Origin: Sphingobium sp. WTD-1
GTDB taxonomy: Bacteria > Pseudomonadota > Alphaproteobacteria > Sphingomonadales > Sphingomonadaceae
Reading direction: 5' to 3'
DNA: 64,000 nucleotides
Assembly (NCBI RefSeq): GCF_030128825.1
Contig: NZ_CP119127.1
Coordinates: forward strand, 124,001-188,000
Each line of letters starts with the position of its first letter. Within the stretch, counting starts at the first letter, position 1. The notes under the pieces were generated by a model. The model was not told the DNA's origin and did not search any database. It saw only the letters and a list, made by a program, of their open reading frames with translations. Shown in pieces: positions 23,498 to 32,502 of the stretch. A program made the translations under genes and the position numbers.

Positions 23498-25444
23498 TTA
23501 CTGACAGGCGAGGCACTCGTCATAGTCGGTGGTCTCGCCGATCTCGAACTTGGGGGCGTCGATCGTGTTGTCCGCTTCCACGCCACCGGCGAAGCCGGCG
23601 CGCTGCACCGACTTGGAGCGCAGATAATAGAGCGACTTGATGCCCAGTTCCCAGGCACGGAAGTGGAGCATCAGCAGATCCCACTTCTCGACATCGGCCG
23701 GGATGAACAGGTTCAGCGACTGGGCCTGGTCGATATAGGGGGTGCGATCGGCGGCCAGTTCGAGCAGCCAGCGCTGGTCGATCTCGAAGCTGGTCTTGTA
23801 CACATCCTTTTCTTCCTGGGTCAGGAAGTCGAGATGCTGGACCGAACCGCCGCGTTCCAGGATCGAGTTCCATACGGCGCTCGAATCCTTGGCCTTTTCG
23901 ACCAGCAGCTTTTCCAGATAGGGGTTCTTCACCGCGAAGCTGCCCGAGAGCGTCTTGTGGGTGTAGATGTTCGCCGGGATCGGCTCGATACAGGCCGAGG
24001 TGCCGCCACAGATGATCGAGATCGACGCGGTCGGCGCGATCGCCATCTTGCAGGAAAAGCGTTCCATCACGCCCTGGTCGGCGGCGTCGGGGCACGGCCC
24101 GCGCTCCTGCGCCAGCATCATCGACGCCTCGTTCACCTTGGCATTGATATGCTTGAAGATGCGCAGGTTCCACGACTTGGCCATGGCGCCTTCGAACGGG
24201 ATGCCGCGTGCCTGCAGGAAGCTGTGGAAGCCCATGACGCCCAGGCCCACCGAGCGTTCGCGGCTGGCGCTATATTTGGCGCGGGCCATTTCCGGCGGGG
24301 CGCGGTCGATATAGTCCTGCAGCACATTGTCGAGGAAGCGCATGATGTCTTCCGCGAAGGTCGGATGATCCTTCCACTGATCCCAGGTTTCCAGGTTCAT
24401 CGAGGAGAGGCAGCAGACCGCCGTGCGATCCTGGCCGAGATGGTCGCGACCCGTCGGCAGGGTGATTTCCGAGCAGAGGTTCGACGTCGAGACCTTGAGC
24501 CCCAGGTCGCGGTGATGCTTGGGCATCATCCGGTTCACCGTGTCGGAGAAGACGATATAGGGTTCGCCGGTGGCGAGGCGGACCTCGACCAGCTTCTGGA
24601 ACAGCGCGCGGGCATTGACGGTGCCCCGCACCGACTGGTCCTTGGGGCTGCGCAGGTTGAAATCACTGCCGTCGCGCACCGCTTCCATGAACTCGTCGGT
24701 CAGCAGCACGCCATGGTGCAGATTGAGCGCCTTGCGGTTGAAGTCTCCGCTCGTCTTGCGGATTTCCAGGAACTCCTCGATCTCCGGGTGGGAGACGTCG
24801 AGATAGCAGGCCGCCGAGCCGCGACGCAGCGACCCCTGGCTGATCGCCAAGGTCAGCGAATCCATCACGCGGACGAAGGGGATGATGCCGCTGGTCTTGC
24901 CGTTGAGGCCGACCGGCTCACCGATGCCGCGCACGCTGCCCCAATAGGTGCCGATGCCGCCGCCGCGCGAGGCGAGCCAGACATTCTCGTTCCAGGTGTT
25001 GACGATGCCTTCCAGGCTGTCGTCGACGCTGTTCAGATAGCAGCTGATCGGCAGGCCGCGACCAGTGCCGCCGTTCGACAGCACGGGCGTTGCCGGCATG
25101 AACCAGAGCTTGGAAATATAGTCATAGACGCGCTGCGCATGCTCGGCATCGTCCGAATAGGCGGCGGCGACGCGCGCGAACAGATCCTGATAGCTTTCGC
25201 CAGGCAGCAGATAGCGATCGTTCAGCGTGTCCTTGCCGAATTCGGTCAGCAGCGCATCGCGCGACGAATCCGTCACGACATGAAAGCGACGTTCATGAAT
25301 CTTGGACGACGCAGACGCCGGAGCCTCGGCCGCCTTGTCCTTGCCCGCCTTGGGCTCGACCTTGTCCACCAGATCCTCGATACGCTCGTCCATCACCGTC
25401 GCCACGTCGCCGTTTCCACCTTGTTCACTATCTCGAAAGTCCAT
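23498..25444 (-). CDS. nrdA: Ribonucleoside-diphosphate reductase, alpha subunit
   Basis: Large catalytic subunit of 648 residues. NLCSEITLPTG carries one active-site Cys. The thiyl-radical region is in the barrel, and the C-terminal redox pair is DECLACQ. A Lys/Ala/Glu-rich N-terminal stretch (about 20-50) precedes the catalytic core; no obvious ATP-cone is seen, so this is the shorter form. Reduces ribonucleotides with NrdB for DNA synthesis. Paired NrdR boxes stand 166-213 bases upstream. Confidence 0.95.
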   Translation of the reverse strand: MDFRDSEQGGNGDVATVMDERIEDLVDKVEPKAGKDKAAEAPASASSKIHERRFHVVTDSSRDALLTEFGKDTLNDRYLLPGESYQDLFARVAAAYSDDAEHAQRVYDYISKLWFMPATPVLSNGGTGRGLPISCYLNSVDDSLEGIVNTWNENVWLASRGGGIGTYWGSVRGIGEPVGLNGKTSGIIPFVRVMDSLTLAISQGSLRRGSAACYLDVSHPEIEEFLEIRKTSGDFNRKALNLHHGVLLTDEFMEAVRDGSDFNLRSPKDQSVRGTVNARALFQKLVEVRLATGEPYIVFSDTVNRMMPKHHRDLGLKVSTSNLCSEITLPTGRDHLGQDRTAVCCLSSMNLETWDQWKDHPTFAEDIMRFLDNVLQDYIDRAPPEMARAKYSASRERSVGLGVMGFHSFLQARGIPFEGAMAKSWNLRIFKHINAKVNEASMMLAQERGPCPDAADQGVMERFSCKMAIAPTASISIICGGTSACIEPIPANIYTHKTLSGSFAVKNPYLEKLLVEKAKDSSAVWNSILERGGSVQHLDFLTQEEKDVYKTSFEIDQRWLLELAADRTPYIDQAQSLNLFIPADVEKWDLLMLHFRAWELGIKSLYYLRSKSVQRAGFAGGVEADNTIDAPKFEIGETTDYDECLACQ

Positions 25445-25609
25445 GCGAGCCCCCGATTATTCCTGATTCCGTTCGATTCGGCTCAACCAGTCCAGGAGGC
25501 ACCTGAAATCATAGCATGAACCCAATCGGGCCGGGACAGAAATGGGGTCAATCGACCGGATCACAAGGGCAAAAGCCCCTTATCGCCGGAAGCAGGTCCG
25601 GCAATGCAA

Positions 25610-25657
25610 TCACAATCTATTGGGTGACCCCCTTGGTCCCGATACCACAGATAGTGC
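25610..25657 (-). promoter_or_regulatory. Paired NrdR boxes upstream of nrdA
   Basis: Box 1 (25610-25625, TCACAATCTATTGGGT) matches the consensus ACACWATATATWGTGT at 13 of 16 positions. Box 2 (25642-25657, ATACCACAGATAGTGC) matches at 11 of 16. Their starts are 32 bases apart, about three helical turns, the spacing known for NrdR-regulated ribonucleotide reductase promoters. The nrdR gene is not in the window. Confidence 0.6.
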
Positions 25658-26144
25658 CACAGCCCCATGATCGCGCAAGAGGGTAAATGACAGTTCGGGG
25701 ACTCGGTTCATCGACGCCGAGATTCCTTTCGTCGCGGACACGCCCTGTCATGGCATGGCGACGCGCGGACTTTCTAGGGCCTTGAAAAAGGCAAGAGGCG
25801 CCACGCAAATTTAAAATAAATTTGCCTTGCCACGCAAATCCGCGCGTTGCCCCAATCGGGTCCAGCGGACATGCCCCAGCGAGGCGGCCCAACGACAGGA
25901 TGCCTCCGACACCAGCGCCCCTCCCCGCTTTTTCCAGCACACCGTCTCCACCCTTTCCGGTTCAGAGTGCCCCCCGTTGCAGGCGCGCATGGTCCCCTAC
26001 CGGAGCTAAAAGCGCGATGCGGCGATGGGATCGCGGACCGCACACCCGCCCCAAATATTGCAAATGAGACAATCGACGATAGGATTGCGCCCCACCACTG
26101 GTTACATGATAAGCGCCCACCCCGCTTGGGCGATGGAGATTGGA
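25658..26144. other. Non-coding stretch between nrdA promoter and acyltransferase gene
   Basis: Almost 490 bases without a believable gene on either strand; short open frames here lack start signals and family features. It contains an AT-rich perfect palindrome (25805-25825, 9-base arms GCAAATTTA around AAA) and a direct repeat CCACGCAAAT at 25801 and 25830. A small RNA or a long regulated promoter cannot be excluded. Confidence 0.5.
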
Positions 26145-26768
26145 ATGCCGATAACAATACAAAATGCAGCGGGAAACGATGTGCAGGCCCCCCCCGAATT
26201 CCTTGCTTCGCAAAATGGCACGATCACCTTTACCGGCAAGGGCGGGCGGGTCGAGATTGGGCATAATTGCTATGCAGCCCAGATCCACATGACCGTCGGC
26301 GACGATTGCACGGTGCGCGTTGGATCAGACTGTCGCCTGAATGCGATCACCATCTACACGGTTCGAGATTCGACCGTGTCGATCGGCGATGGCAGCGGCT
26401 TTACCTGGACCTGCGTCATGCAATGCCATGAATCCTTCAATATCAGCCTGGGCGAAGGATGCCTGATTGCAAGCGATAGCTGGATCACGGTCAGCGACAT
26501 GCATTCGGTCATCGATATCGCCAGCAATCAGCGCATCAACCCCGGCGCCGACGTGCGCCTCGGCGACCGAGTCTGGCTGGGCGATGGCGCTTCGATCATG
26601 AAGGGCGTGACCATCGGAGCCGACAGCGTCGTCGCGGCACGATCCGTGGTAACGAAGGATGTTCCTTCCAATTGCGTTGCTGCCGGCGTCCCCGCACGGA
26701 TCGTGCGCACCGGCATCAAATGGAATTTCAACCTGCTGCCGGTCGCCGATCCGCTGCCCACGCCATGA
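26145..26768 (+). CDS. Hexapeptide-repeat acyltransferase
   Basis: Left-handed beta-helix O-acyltransferase of about 207 residues. Imperfect hexapeptide turns run from about residue 35 to 185 (VGDDCTVRVGSDC, ISLGEGCLIAS, RLGDRVWLGDGASIMKGV). The conserved end is SVVTKDVPSNCVAAGVPARI. The catalytic His is probably in SDMHSVID. Such enzymes acetylate sugars of polysaccharides, but no polysaccharide gene neighbours it. ATG 26145 has GGAG 6 bases upstream. The gene stands alone after a long non-coding stretch. Confidence 0.85.
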   Translation: MPITIQNAAGNDVQAPPEFLASQNGTITFTGKGGRVEIGHNCYAAQIHMTVGDDCTVRVGSDCRLNAITIYTVRDSTVSIGDGSGFTWTCVMQCHESFNISLGEGCLIASDSWITVSDMHSVIDIASNQRINPGADVRLGDRVWLGDGASIMKGVTIGADSVVAARSVVTKDVPSNCVAAGVPARIVRTGIKWNFNLLPVADPLPTP

Positions 26769-26918
26769 CAAGCCTGTCCATCGTTCATTGATAAAGCTGA
26801 AGGAGCGCGACGGGATCGTCGCGTCTCCACCACTGGACTCATCGTCTCAAAGGCCTATAGCCCCGCCTTGCCAGACCCGCCGTGCAGAGGCGGGCCGCAA
26901 GAATAGGGATCAGGGTAG

Positions 26919-28439
26919 ATGACGCTCATCAAGACCGCCGACCTCATCGAGAGCGTCGCCGATGCACTCCAGTTCATCAGCTATTATCATCCGATGGATT
27001 ATATCCGGGCCTTGGGCACGGCCTATGAGGCCGAAGCCAATCCGGCGGCGAAGGACGCCATCGCCCAGATCCTGACCAACAGCCGCATGTGCGCCGAAGG
27101 CCACCGCCCGATCTGCCAGGACACCGGCATCGTCAATGTGTTCGTGAAGTGGGGCATGGAGTGCCGGCTGGACGACAATAGCCGGTCGATGCAGGAGGTG
27201 ATCGATGAAGGGGTGCGCAAGGCGTACCTCAACCCCGAAAATCGGCTGCGCGCGTCGATCCTGAAAGATCCCGCCTTTTCGCGCCAGAACACCAAGGACA
27301 ACACGCCCTGCGTGCTGAACGTGGAAATGGTGCCGGGCAACAAGGTCATCATCGACGTCGCGGCCAAGGGCGGCGGCAGCGAGAACAAGACCAAGTTCAA
27401 GATGATGAACCCCAGCGATTCGATCGTCGACTGGGTGCTGGAAATGGTGCCGCAGATGGGCGCCGGCTGGTGCCCGCCGGGCATGCTGGGCATCGGCATC
27501 GGCGGCACCGCGGAAAAGGCGGTTGCGCTGGCCAAGGAAAGCCTGATGGACCCGATCGACATGGGCGAGCTGAAGGCCCGTGGCCCGCAGAACAAGATCG
27601 AGGAACTGCGCATCGAGCTGTTCGACAAGGTCAATGCGCTGGGCATCGGCGCGCAGGGCCTGGGCGGCCTGGCCACCGTACTGGACATCAAGATCCACGA
27701 CTATCCCTGCCATGCGGCTGGCAAGCCGGTAGCGATGATCCCGAACTGCGCCGCGACCCGCCACGCGCATTTCACCCTCGACGGGTCCGGCCCGGCCTAT
27801 CTGGAAGCGCCCAAGCTCAGTGAATGGCCGCAGGTCGACTGGAAGCCGAGCAAGGAAGCGATCCGCGTCGATCTCGACACGCTGACGCCGGAACAGGTGC
27901 AGGGCTGGAAGCATGGCGACCGCCTGCTGCTGAACGGCAAGATGCTGACCGGCCGCGACGCCGCGCACAAGCGGATCGCCGACATGCTGGAGAAGGGCGA
28001 GACCTTGCCGGTCGATTTCAAGGGGCGCGTGATCTACTATGTCGGCCCGGTCGATCCGGTGCGCGACGAAGTGGTCGGCCCGGCCGGCCCGACGACCGCG
28101 ACCCGCATGGACAAGTTCATGGACATGATGCTGGAACAGGGGCTGGCCGCCTGCGTCGGCAAGGCCGAGCGCGGCCCGGCCGCCACCGACAGCATCGCCA
28201 AGCACAAGAGCGCCTATCTGATGGCGGTCGGCGGCGCAGCCTATCTGGTCGCCCGCGCGATCAAGGAAGCCAAGGTCGTGGGCTTCGAGGATCTGGGCAT
28301 GGAAGCCATCTACGAGTTCACGGTGGAGGACATGCCCGTCACCGTCGCCGTCGATAGCGAAGGCCAGAATGTCCACCGCCTCGCCCCACTGGTGTGGCAG
28401 GAAAAGATCAAGAAGGAAAAGCTGCTCGAAGGGGCGTAA
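26919..28439 (+). CDS. fumA: Fumarate hydratase, class I
   Basis: Iron-sulfur fumarase of 506 residues that interconverts fumarate and malate in the TCA cycle. The three cluster cysteines are Cys66 (CQDTG), Cys185 (GWCPPGMLG) and Cys277 (IPNCAATRHAHF). N-terminal alpha and C-terminal beta halves are fused as in E. coli FumA/FumB. ATG 26919 follows AGGGATCAGGGTAG. The cluster makes the enzyme sensitive to oxygen. Confidence 0.95.
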   Translation: MTLIKTADLIESVADALQFISYYHPMDYIRALGTAYEAEANPAAKDAIAQILTNSRMCAEGHRPICQDTGIVNVFVKWGMECRLDDNSRSMQEVIDEGVRKAYLNPENRLRASILKDPAFSRQNTKDNTPCVLNVEMVPGNKVIIDVAAKGGGSENKTKFKMMNPSDSIVDWVLEMVPQMGAGWCPPGMLGIGIGGTAEKAVALAKESLMDPIDMGELKARGPQNKIEELRIELFDKVNALGIGAQGLGGLATVLDIKIHDYPCHAAGKPVAMIPNCAATRHAHFTLDGSGPAYLEAPKLSEWPQVDWKPSKEAIRVDLDTLTPEQVQGWKHGDRLLLNGKMLTGRDAAHKRIADMLEKGETLPVDFKGRVIYYVGPVDPVRDEVVGPAGPTTATRMDKFMDMMLEQGLAACVGKAERGPAATDSIAKHKSAYLMAVGGAAYLVARAIKEAKVVGFEDLGMEAIYEFTVEDMPVTVAVDSEGQNVHRLAPLVWQEKIKKEKLLEGA

Positions 28440-28464
28440 GATCGCCCCGTCAGCAACTATCCTA

Positions 28465-28478
28465 TTGATACGGATCAA
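28465..28478. promoter_or_regulatory. FNR-type box TTGAT-ACGG-ATCAA
   Basis: A second exact TTGAT-N4-ATCAA palindrome, between fumA and the 83-residue protein gene. At a class I distance (-61.5) it would give a start near 28533, with ATTATT at a -10 position and a short leader. It may be chance, since a hairpin directly follows. Confidence 0.45.
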
Positions 28479-28479
28479 G

Positions 28480-28516
28480 GCGGCGCGCGAGACGGGAACC
28501 CCGTTTCGCGCGCCGC
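28480..28516 (+). terminator. Strong hairpin after fumA
   Basis: A 17-base-pair stem (one G-U pair) with a 3-base loop AAC, followed by ATTATTT. Probably the fumA terminator, although the T tract is interrupted. Confidence 0.65.
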
Positions 28517-28549
28517 ATTATTTCCGGCACCCAAAGCCGGAGTTCATCC

Positions 28550-28801
28550 ATGTCCTTCACGCAGCTCGAACCGCCCTTGCCCGTCATGATCGAAGGCAAG
28601 GGCAAAGGCTATGCCTTCGCCGTCATCGACTATGGGCAGGAGCATAATCTGATCTGGGTGACGGGCCTCAGCGACAGCGGAGAAATCTGGTGTGCGCCCA
28701 ACCCGCTGGTCCGACTGCAGACCAACTGGACGATGGGACGCCAGCCGCATCATGAGCCCGACTGGAAGAATGTCACGCTGGCGCCGATCAAGCCGAGCTG
28801 A
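28550..28801 (+). CDS. Small conserved-looking protein of unknown function
   Basis: Soluble protein of 83 residues starting MSFTQLEPPLPVMIEGKGKG, rich in Trp and Pro, without a signal peptide. No family is recognised. The start is supported by GGAG 7 bases upstream, and the gene is bounded by a hairpin and a terminator, so it is its own unit. An FNR-type box upstream hints at oxygen control. Confidence 0.7.
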   Translation: MSFTQLEPPLPVMIEGKGKGYAFAVIDYGQEHNLIWVTGLSDSGEIWCAPNPLVRLQTNWTMGRQPHHEPDWKNVTLAPIKPS

Positions 28802-28803
28802 CG

Positions 28804-28841
28804 AAAAAGGCGCGCCATCCCATCGGATGACGCGCCTTTTT
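28804..28841. terminator. Bidirectional intrinsic terminator
   Basis: An 11-bp stem AAAAAGGCGCG with its complement ending in five T, with an inner CATCC/GGATG stem. It sits between the 83-residue protein gene and the converging TonB receptor. Confidence 0.9.
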
Positions 28842-28888
28842 CGTTGCCCCCTCCCCATGCTGCGCATGGGGAGGAATAGGACTTTCGA

Positions 28889-31183
28889 TTACAGCTTGCC
28901 GCTCAAGGACACGCCGATGATGCGGGGCTCGTTGAACACCGGCGCCATATAGTTTTCGATCACGCCCTTCACGTTCTTCTCGCCGGTGATGTTGCGGGCG
29001 AACGCGGCGATCTCATATTTGCCGTCCGGCGCGGTGTAGCCGATCTTCAGACCGCCTTCGAAGTCGCCCTTCGAGTAGAACTCCTTCGTCTTGTAGAGGA
29101 CGAAGTTGGTGTAGCCCTGGATGTTCCAGTCGGTCGCCGCGAAGAGCTTGCCACCATTGCCCAGCGGCACATCATAGCGGGCCGCGATGTTGGCCGTGTA
29201 TTTCGGCGCGTTGGGCAGCGGGTTGCCGTCGATCTGGGCAAAGACGCCACGGCCGGCGACGGTGACAGTCGGGTCTTCCACGGTGCAGACGACCACGCCG
29301 TTCAGCGTGCAGACCTGGGCATAGACATTCTTGTCGTTGATCTCGCTGTGCAGCAGGCTGAGGCCGGCCGACAGGGTGAGATTGTCGAACGGACGCGCTT
29401 CCAGATCGGCTTCCAGGCCATAGGCCTTGGCCGCGTCGGCATTGAACAACACGCCATTGCCGTTCACGTCATTGCCGTTGAGCTGGATGTCCTTCACCTT
29501 CCAGGCGAAGCCCGACAGGTTGAAGCGCAGGCGGTTGCCCAGCAGGTTGGTCTTGATGCCGCCTTCGTACGACATGATCGTTTCCGAATCCGCCGTGGTG
29601 AAGTCGCTGTTGAAGACCGCCGAGCGGCCCTGGATGGTCGGGCCACGGAAGCCGCGCGCGACGCGGGCGTAGAGGCTGACTTCGGGGCTGACTTCATACA
29701 GGGCGCTGACGTCCCAGCTCGGTTCCTTGCCGGTCAGCTTGACGTAACGACGGCCGGCATAGGTCGAAACGCCGGCCGCATTGGCGGTAGCGCGGACCAG
29801 ACGGGTTTCCTTCGTGTCCTTGGTGTAGCGACCGCCGGCGGTGATGGTCAGGCCCGGCACCACTTCGTAGCTCGCCTGGCCGAACAGGCCCCAGCTTTCA
29901 TTCTTGTTGCGCAGGCGCACCCAGTTGTTGGGATTGTTGGCGGCGCCGGTCAGGAAATAGGCGCGCTGGTAGAAATCGGTGGTGTCGCGGCTGTCGAAAT
30001 ACATGCCGCCAACCTGCCACTTGAAGGCGCTGTCACCATTGCTGGCGAGGCGGACTTCCTGGGTCAGCTGGTCGAGGTCGCGCACCTGGCCCTGGCTCTG
30101 GCCATAGCCATTGGCGACGCCGTTCACCGGATAGTCGGCAGCGGCACCACCGTCGGTGTCGCCACGGCTGTAGCCCGAGGTGGTTTCATAGGCGGTGATC
30201 GAGGTCAGGGTGACCGGCCCCATGTCGATCGCGATATTTTCCGACGCGCCATAGGTCTTGTAGGCCTGCGGGTTGTTCATCGCTTCGTCGAGCGCGATCT
30301 TCGAGCGGGGTTCGCCCGACACGCTGTTGCTGCCCTTGGTGAGGCCGGCGCGATGGAAGATGGTCGAGGTGCCATCATAGTCGCGCGCATGGACGCTGGT
30401 CAGCATCGAGACATTTTCGGTCGGCGTCATCAGCAGCTGAAGGCGTACGTCCTTCTCATTATAGCCGCCCATCGCGTCCTTCTTCGGGGACACGGTGCCG
30501 TCGGCGCTGGGGCCGGTGTAGGTGTTGTCGACCCAGTCGTCGCGATGCTGGTAGAGGGCCGAGACGCGGAAGGCGAGCTTGTCCGCGACGATCGGGCCGC
30601 CGATGCCGCCGTCGAAGGTGACGGTGTTATAGCTGCCATAGCTGGCCTGGGCGCGACCTTCCCAATCCATCGACGGACGGATGGTGTCGAACTTGATGAT
30701 GCCGGCCGTGGTGTTGCGGCCGAACAGCGAACCCTGCGGGCCGCGCAGCACTTCCACCTGGTTGACGTCGAACACCGGGTTCGACTTCAGCACGACATGC
30801 TCCAGCACGACATCGTCCTGGATGATCGACACCGGCTGCGACGCGCCGAGATAGAAATCGATATTGCCGAGGCCGCGGATGTAGAAGCGCGGGAAGATGC
30901 GGCCGGTGGTGGTTTCGGCGTAAAGGCCGGGCACGCGGGCGGCGAGTTCGAGAATGTCGCCGCCGCCGGCGGTCAGGTTGCGCAGCGCATCGCCCTGCAC
31001 GACGCCGACCGAGACGGGCACCTTCTGCAGATTTTCCGAGCGGCGCTCGGCGGTCACGACGATCTCGTCGAGCTGGCCGGCGTCAGCGCCCGCTTCCTGC
31101 GCATGGGCGACGCCACCAAGGGCGAGCGCACCGAAGGCCGAGGTCAGCAGCAGCGCCGACCGTGCGAAAGTGAATTTCGACAA
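28889..31183 (-). CDS. TonB-dependent outer-membrane receptor
   Basis: Outer-membrane active transporter of about 764 residues. A signal peptide (SKFTFARSALLLTSAFGAL ... AHAQ) is followed by the TonB box region DEIVVTAERRSENLQ, a plug with VEVLRGPQGSLFGRNTTAG, and a 22-strand barrel ending GVSLSGKL. The substrate cannot be told; no transport or catabolic gene adjoins it. TTG 31183 is the likely start: GGGGA stands 6 bases upstream and the signal peptide begins there. A bidirectional terminator lies past its 3' end. Confidence 0.9.
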   Translation of the reverse strand: MSKFTFARSALLLTSAFGALALGGVAHAQEAGADAGQLDEIVVTAERRSENLQKVPVSVGVVQGDALRNLTAGGGDILELAARVPGLYAETTTGRIFPRFYIRGLGNIDFYLGASQPVSIIQDDVVLEHVVLKSNPVFDVNQVEVLRGPQGSLFGRNTTAGIIKFDTIRPSMDWEGRAQASYGSYNTVTFDGGIGGPIVADKLAFRVSALYQHRDDWVDNTYTGPSADGTVSPKKDAMGGYNEKDVRLQLLMTPTENVSMLTSVHARDYDGTSTIFHRAGLTKGSNSVSGEPRSKIALDEAMNNPQAYKTYGASENIAIDMGPVTLTSITAYETTSGYSRGDTDGGAAADYPVNGVANGYGQSQGQVRDLDQLTQEVRLASNGDSAFKWQVGGMYFDSRDTTDFYQRAYFLTGAANNPNNWVRLRNKNESWGLFGQASYEVVPGLTITAGGRYTKDTKETRLVRATANAAGVSTYAGRRYVKLTGKEPSWDVSALYEVSPEVSLYARVARGFRGPTIQGRSAVFNSDFTTADSETIMSYEGGIKTNLLGNRLRFNLSGFAWKVKDIQLNGNDVNGNGVLFNADAAKAYGLEADLEARPFDNLTLSAGLSLLHSEINDKNVYAQVCTLNGVVVCTVEDPTVTVAGRGVFAQIDGNPLPNAPKYTANIAARYDVPLGNGGKLFAATDWNIQGYTNFVLYKTKEFYSKGDFEGGLKIGYTAPDGKYEIAAFARNITGEKNVKGVIENYMAPVFNEPRIIGVSLSGKL

Positions 31184-31413
31184 GGTTATTCCCCGATAAT
31201 ATTGCTTTTGCGTCCGGGACAGCGGCGCCCCTGCGCCTGCCGTCCGGGATGCCATCGCCGCTAGGCGCGATTTGTGGCGGGACAGTGACGTTCGCCCTGC
31301 CCAACATGGAAGCATGTCGGAATGTTGCCGAGCGTTGTAACAATGCAACACAATGCGATCCATGCGCCAAGGTGACTGGCAAGCGTCATACACGCTTGTT
31401 ATCGTCCCAGCCC

Positions 31414-32472
31414 ATGACAGGGGAAATCGAAGCAGCGGGTGACGCAATCACCGGGGGCATGCTGGCACGGGCGGTCGAGCCGGGCCATGGGGAAGCCCAT
31501 GAGGCCGGCCATGGCGCCTGCCTGAATTGCGGCACGGCGGTGACGGGCAATTATTGCCCCGAATGCGGCCAGGCCGCGCATCTGCACCGCAGCTTTGCCG
31601 CGATCGGCCATGACCTGGCCCATGGCGTGCTGCATTTCGAGGGCAAGATCTTCACCACCCTGCCCGAGCTGGCGCTGCGCCCCGGACAGTTGACGCGCCG
31701 CTATATCCATGGCGAGCGGGCCAAGTTCGTATCGCCCTTTGCCCTGTTCCTGTTCAGCGCCTTCCTGATGTACGCGATCTTCTCGCTGACCAGCCATCAT
31801 GGCCCGGAAGGCGCGCGCAACCAGGTGAAGATGAACAGCGAGGCGATTGCCGAGCTGAAGAAGGAAGAAGAAAAGGCCGATGCCCGCATCGCCAAGGTGC
31901 AGGCGCAACTGGCCGAGTCGGGGATCAGCGCGAGCCGGCGCGAGACGTTGCAGGAGAAGCTGAAGGACGCGCGGGACGAGCGGAAGGGCCTGTCGCTGGC
32001 GAGCGGCCTGACCGACTCGCTGACCGGCGAAGGCGTCAACAAGAACGTCGCCGATACGGTCGGCAAGGCGATCAGCGCGGCGGCCAAAGACCCCGAATTC
32101 GCTTATTACAAGCTCAAGGCCAATGCCTATAAATTCTCCTGGCTGCTGATCGTCATATCGCTGCCCTTCCTGTGGCTGCTGTTCCCGTTCAGCCGCCGGT
32201 TCAAGATTTACGACCATGCGATCTATGTGACCTATTCGATCGCCTTCATGTCGCTGCTCTTCTCGCTGTCGATGATCCTGACGGCGGTCGGCATCACCCA
32301 TGGGCTGGTGACGCTGGTGCTGCTGCTGTTCGCGGCCTGGCACATGTATCGCCAGTTCAAGGATGCCTATCAGCTTTCGCGCAGCGGCACCTTGCTGCGG
32401 CTGCCGCTGCTGTACGGCTTTGCCTGTGCGTCGCTGTCGCTGTTCTTCGCGTTCCTGATGATGATGGGGTGA
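31414..32472 (+). CDS. DUF3667-type membrane protein with N-terminal zinc ribbon
   Basis: Protein of 352 residues. The N-terminal zinc ribbon is CLNCGTAVTGNYCPECGQ (two CxxC pairs). A conserved HSFAAIGHDLAHGVLHFEGK-like segment follows, then membrane helices (first at about 105-125, FALFLFSAFLMYAIF). A Lys/Glu/Ala-rich coiled coil (about 140-195) and three or four more helices complete it. This layout is that of DUF3667 proteins, function unknown. ATG 31414 is taken because the ribbon lies close behind; no clear ribosome site is seen. The DMT transporter gene begins 30 bases later. Confidence 0.8.
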   Translation: MTGEIEAAGDAITGGMLARAVEPGHGEAHEAGHGACLNCGTAVTGNYCPECGQAAHLHRSFAAIGHDLAHGVLHFEGKIFTTLPELALRPGQLTRRYIHGERAKFVSPFALFLFSAFLMYAIFSLTSHHGPEGARNQVKMNSEAIAELKKEEEKADARIAKVQAQLAESGISASRRETLQEKLKDARDERKGLSLASGLTDSLTGEGVNKNVADTVGKAISAAAKDPEFAYYKLKANAYKFSWLLIVISLPFLWLLFPFSRRFKIYDHAIYVTYSIAFMSLLFSLSMILTAVGITHGLVTLVLLLFAAWHMYRQFKDAYQLSRSGTLLRLPLLYGFACASLSLFFAFLMMMG

Positions 32473-32502
32473 CGGGTCGCGTCCCTATTGTATAGGGCGC
32501 GC

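Noticed and set aside
25470..25495. GTTCGATTC followed by CAACCA, resembling a tRNA 3' end
   Set aside because: No acceptor, D or anticodon arm can be formed from the upstream sequence, which is nrdA coding DNA.
29348..31264. 638-codon open frame opposite the TonB receptor
   Set aside because: Shadow frame; the receptor on the other strand has signal peptide, plug and barrel features.
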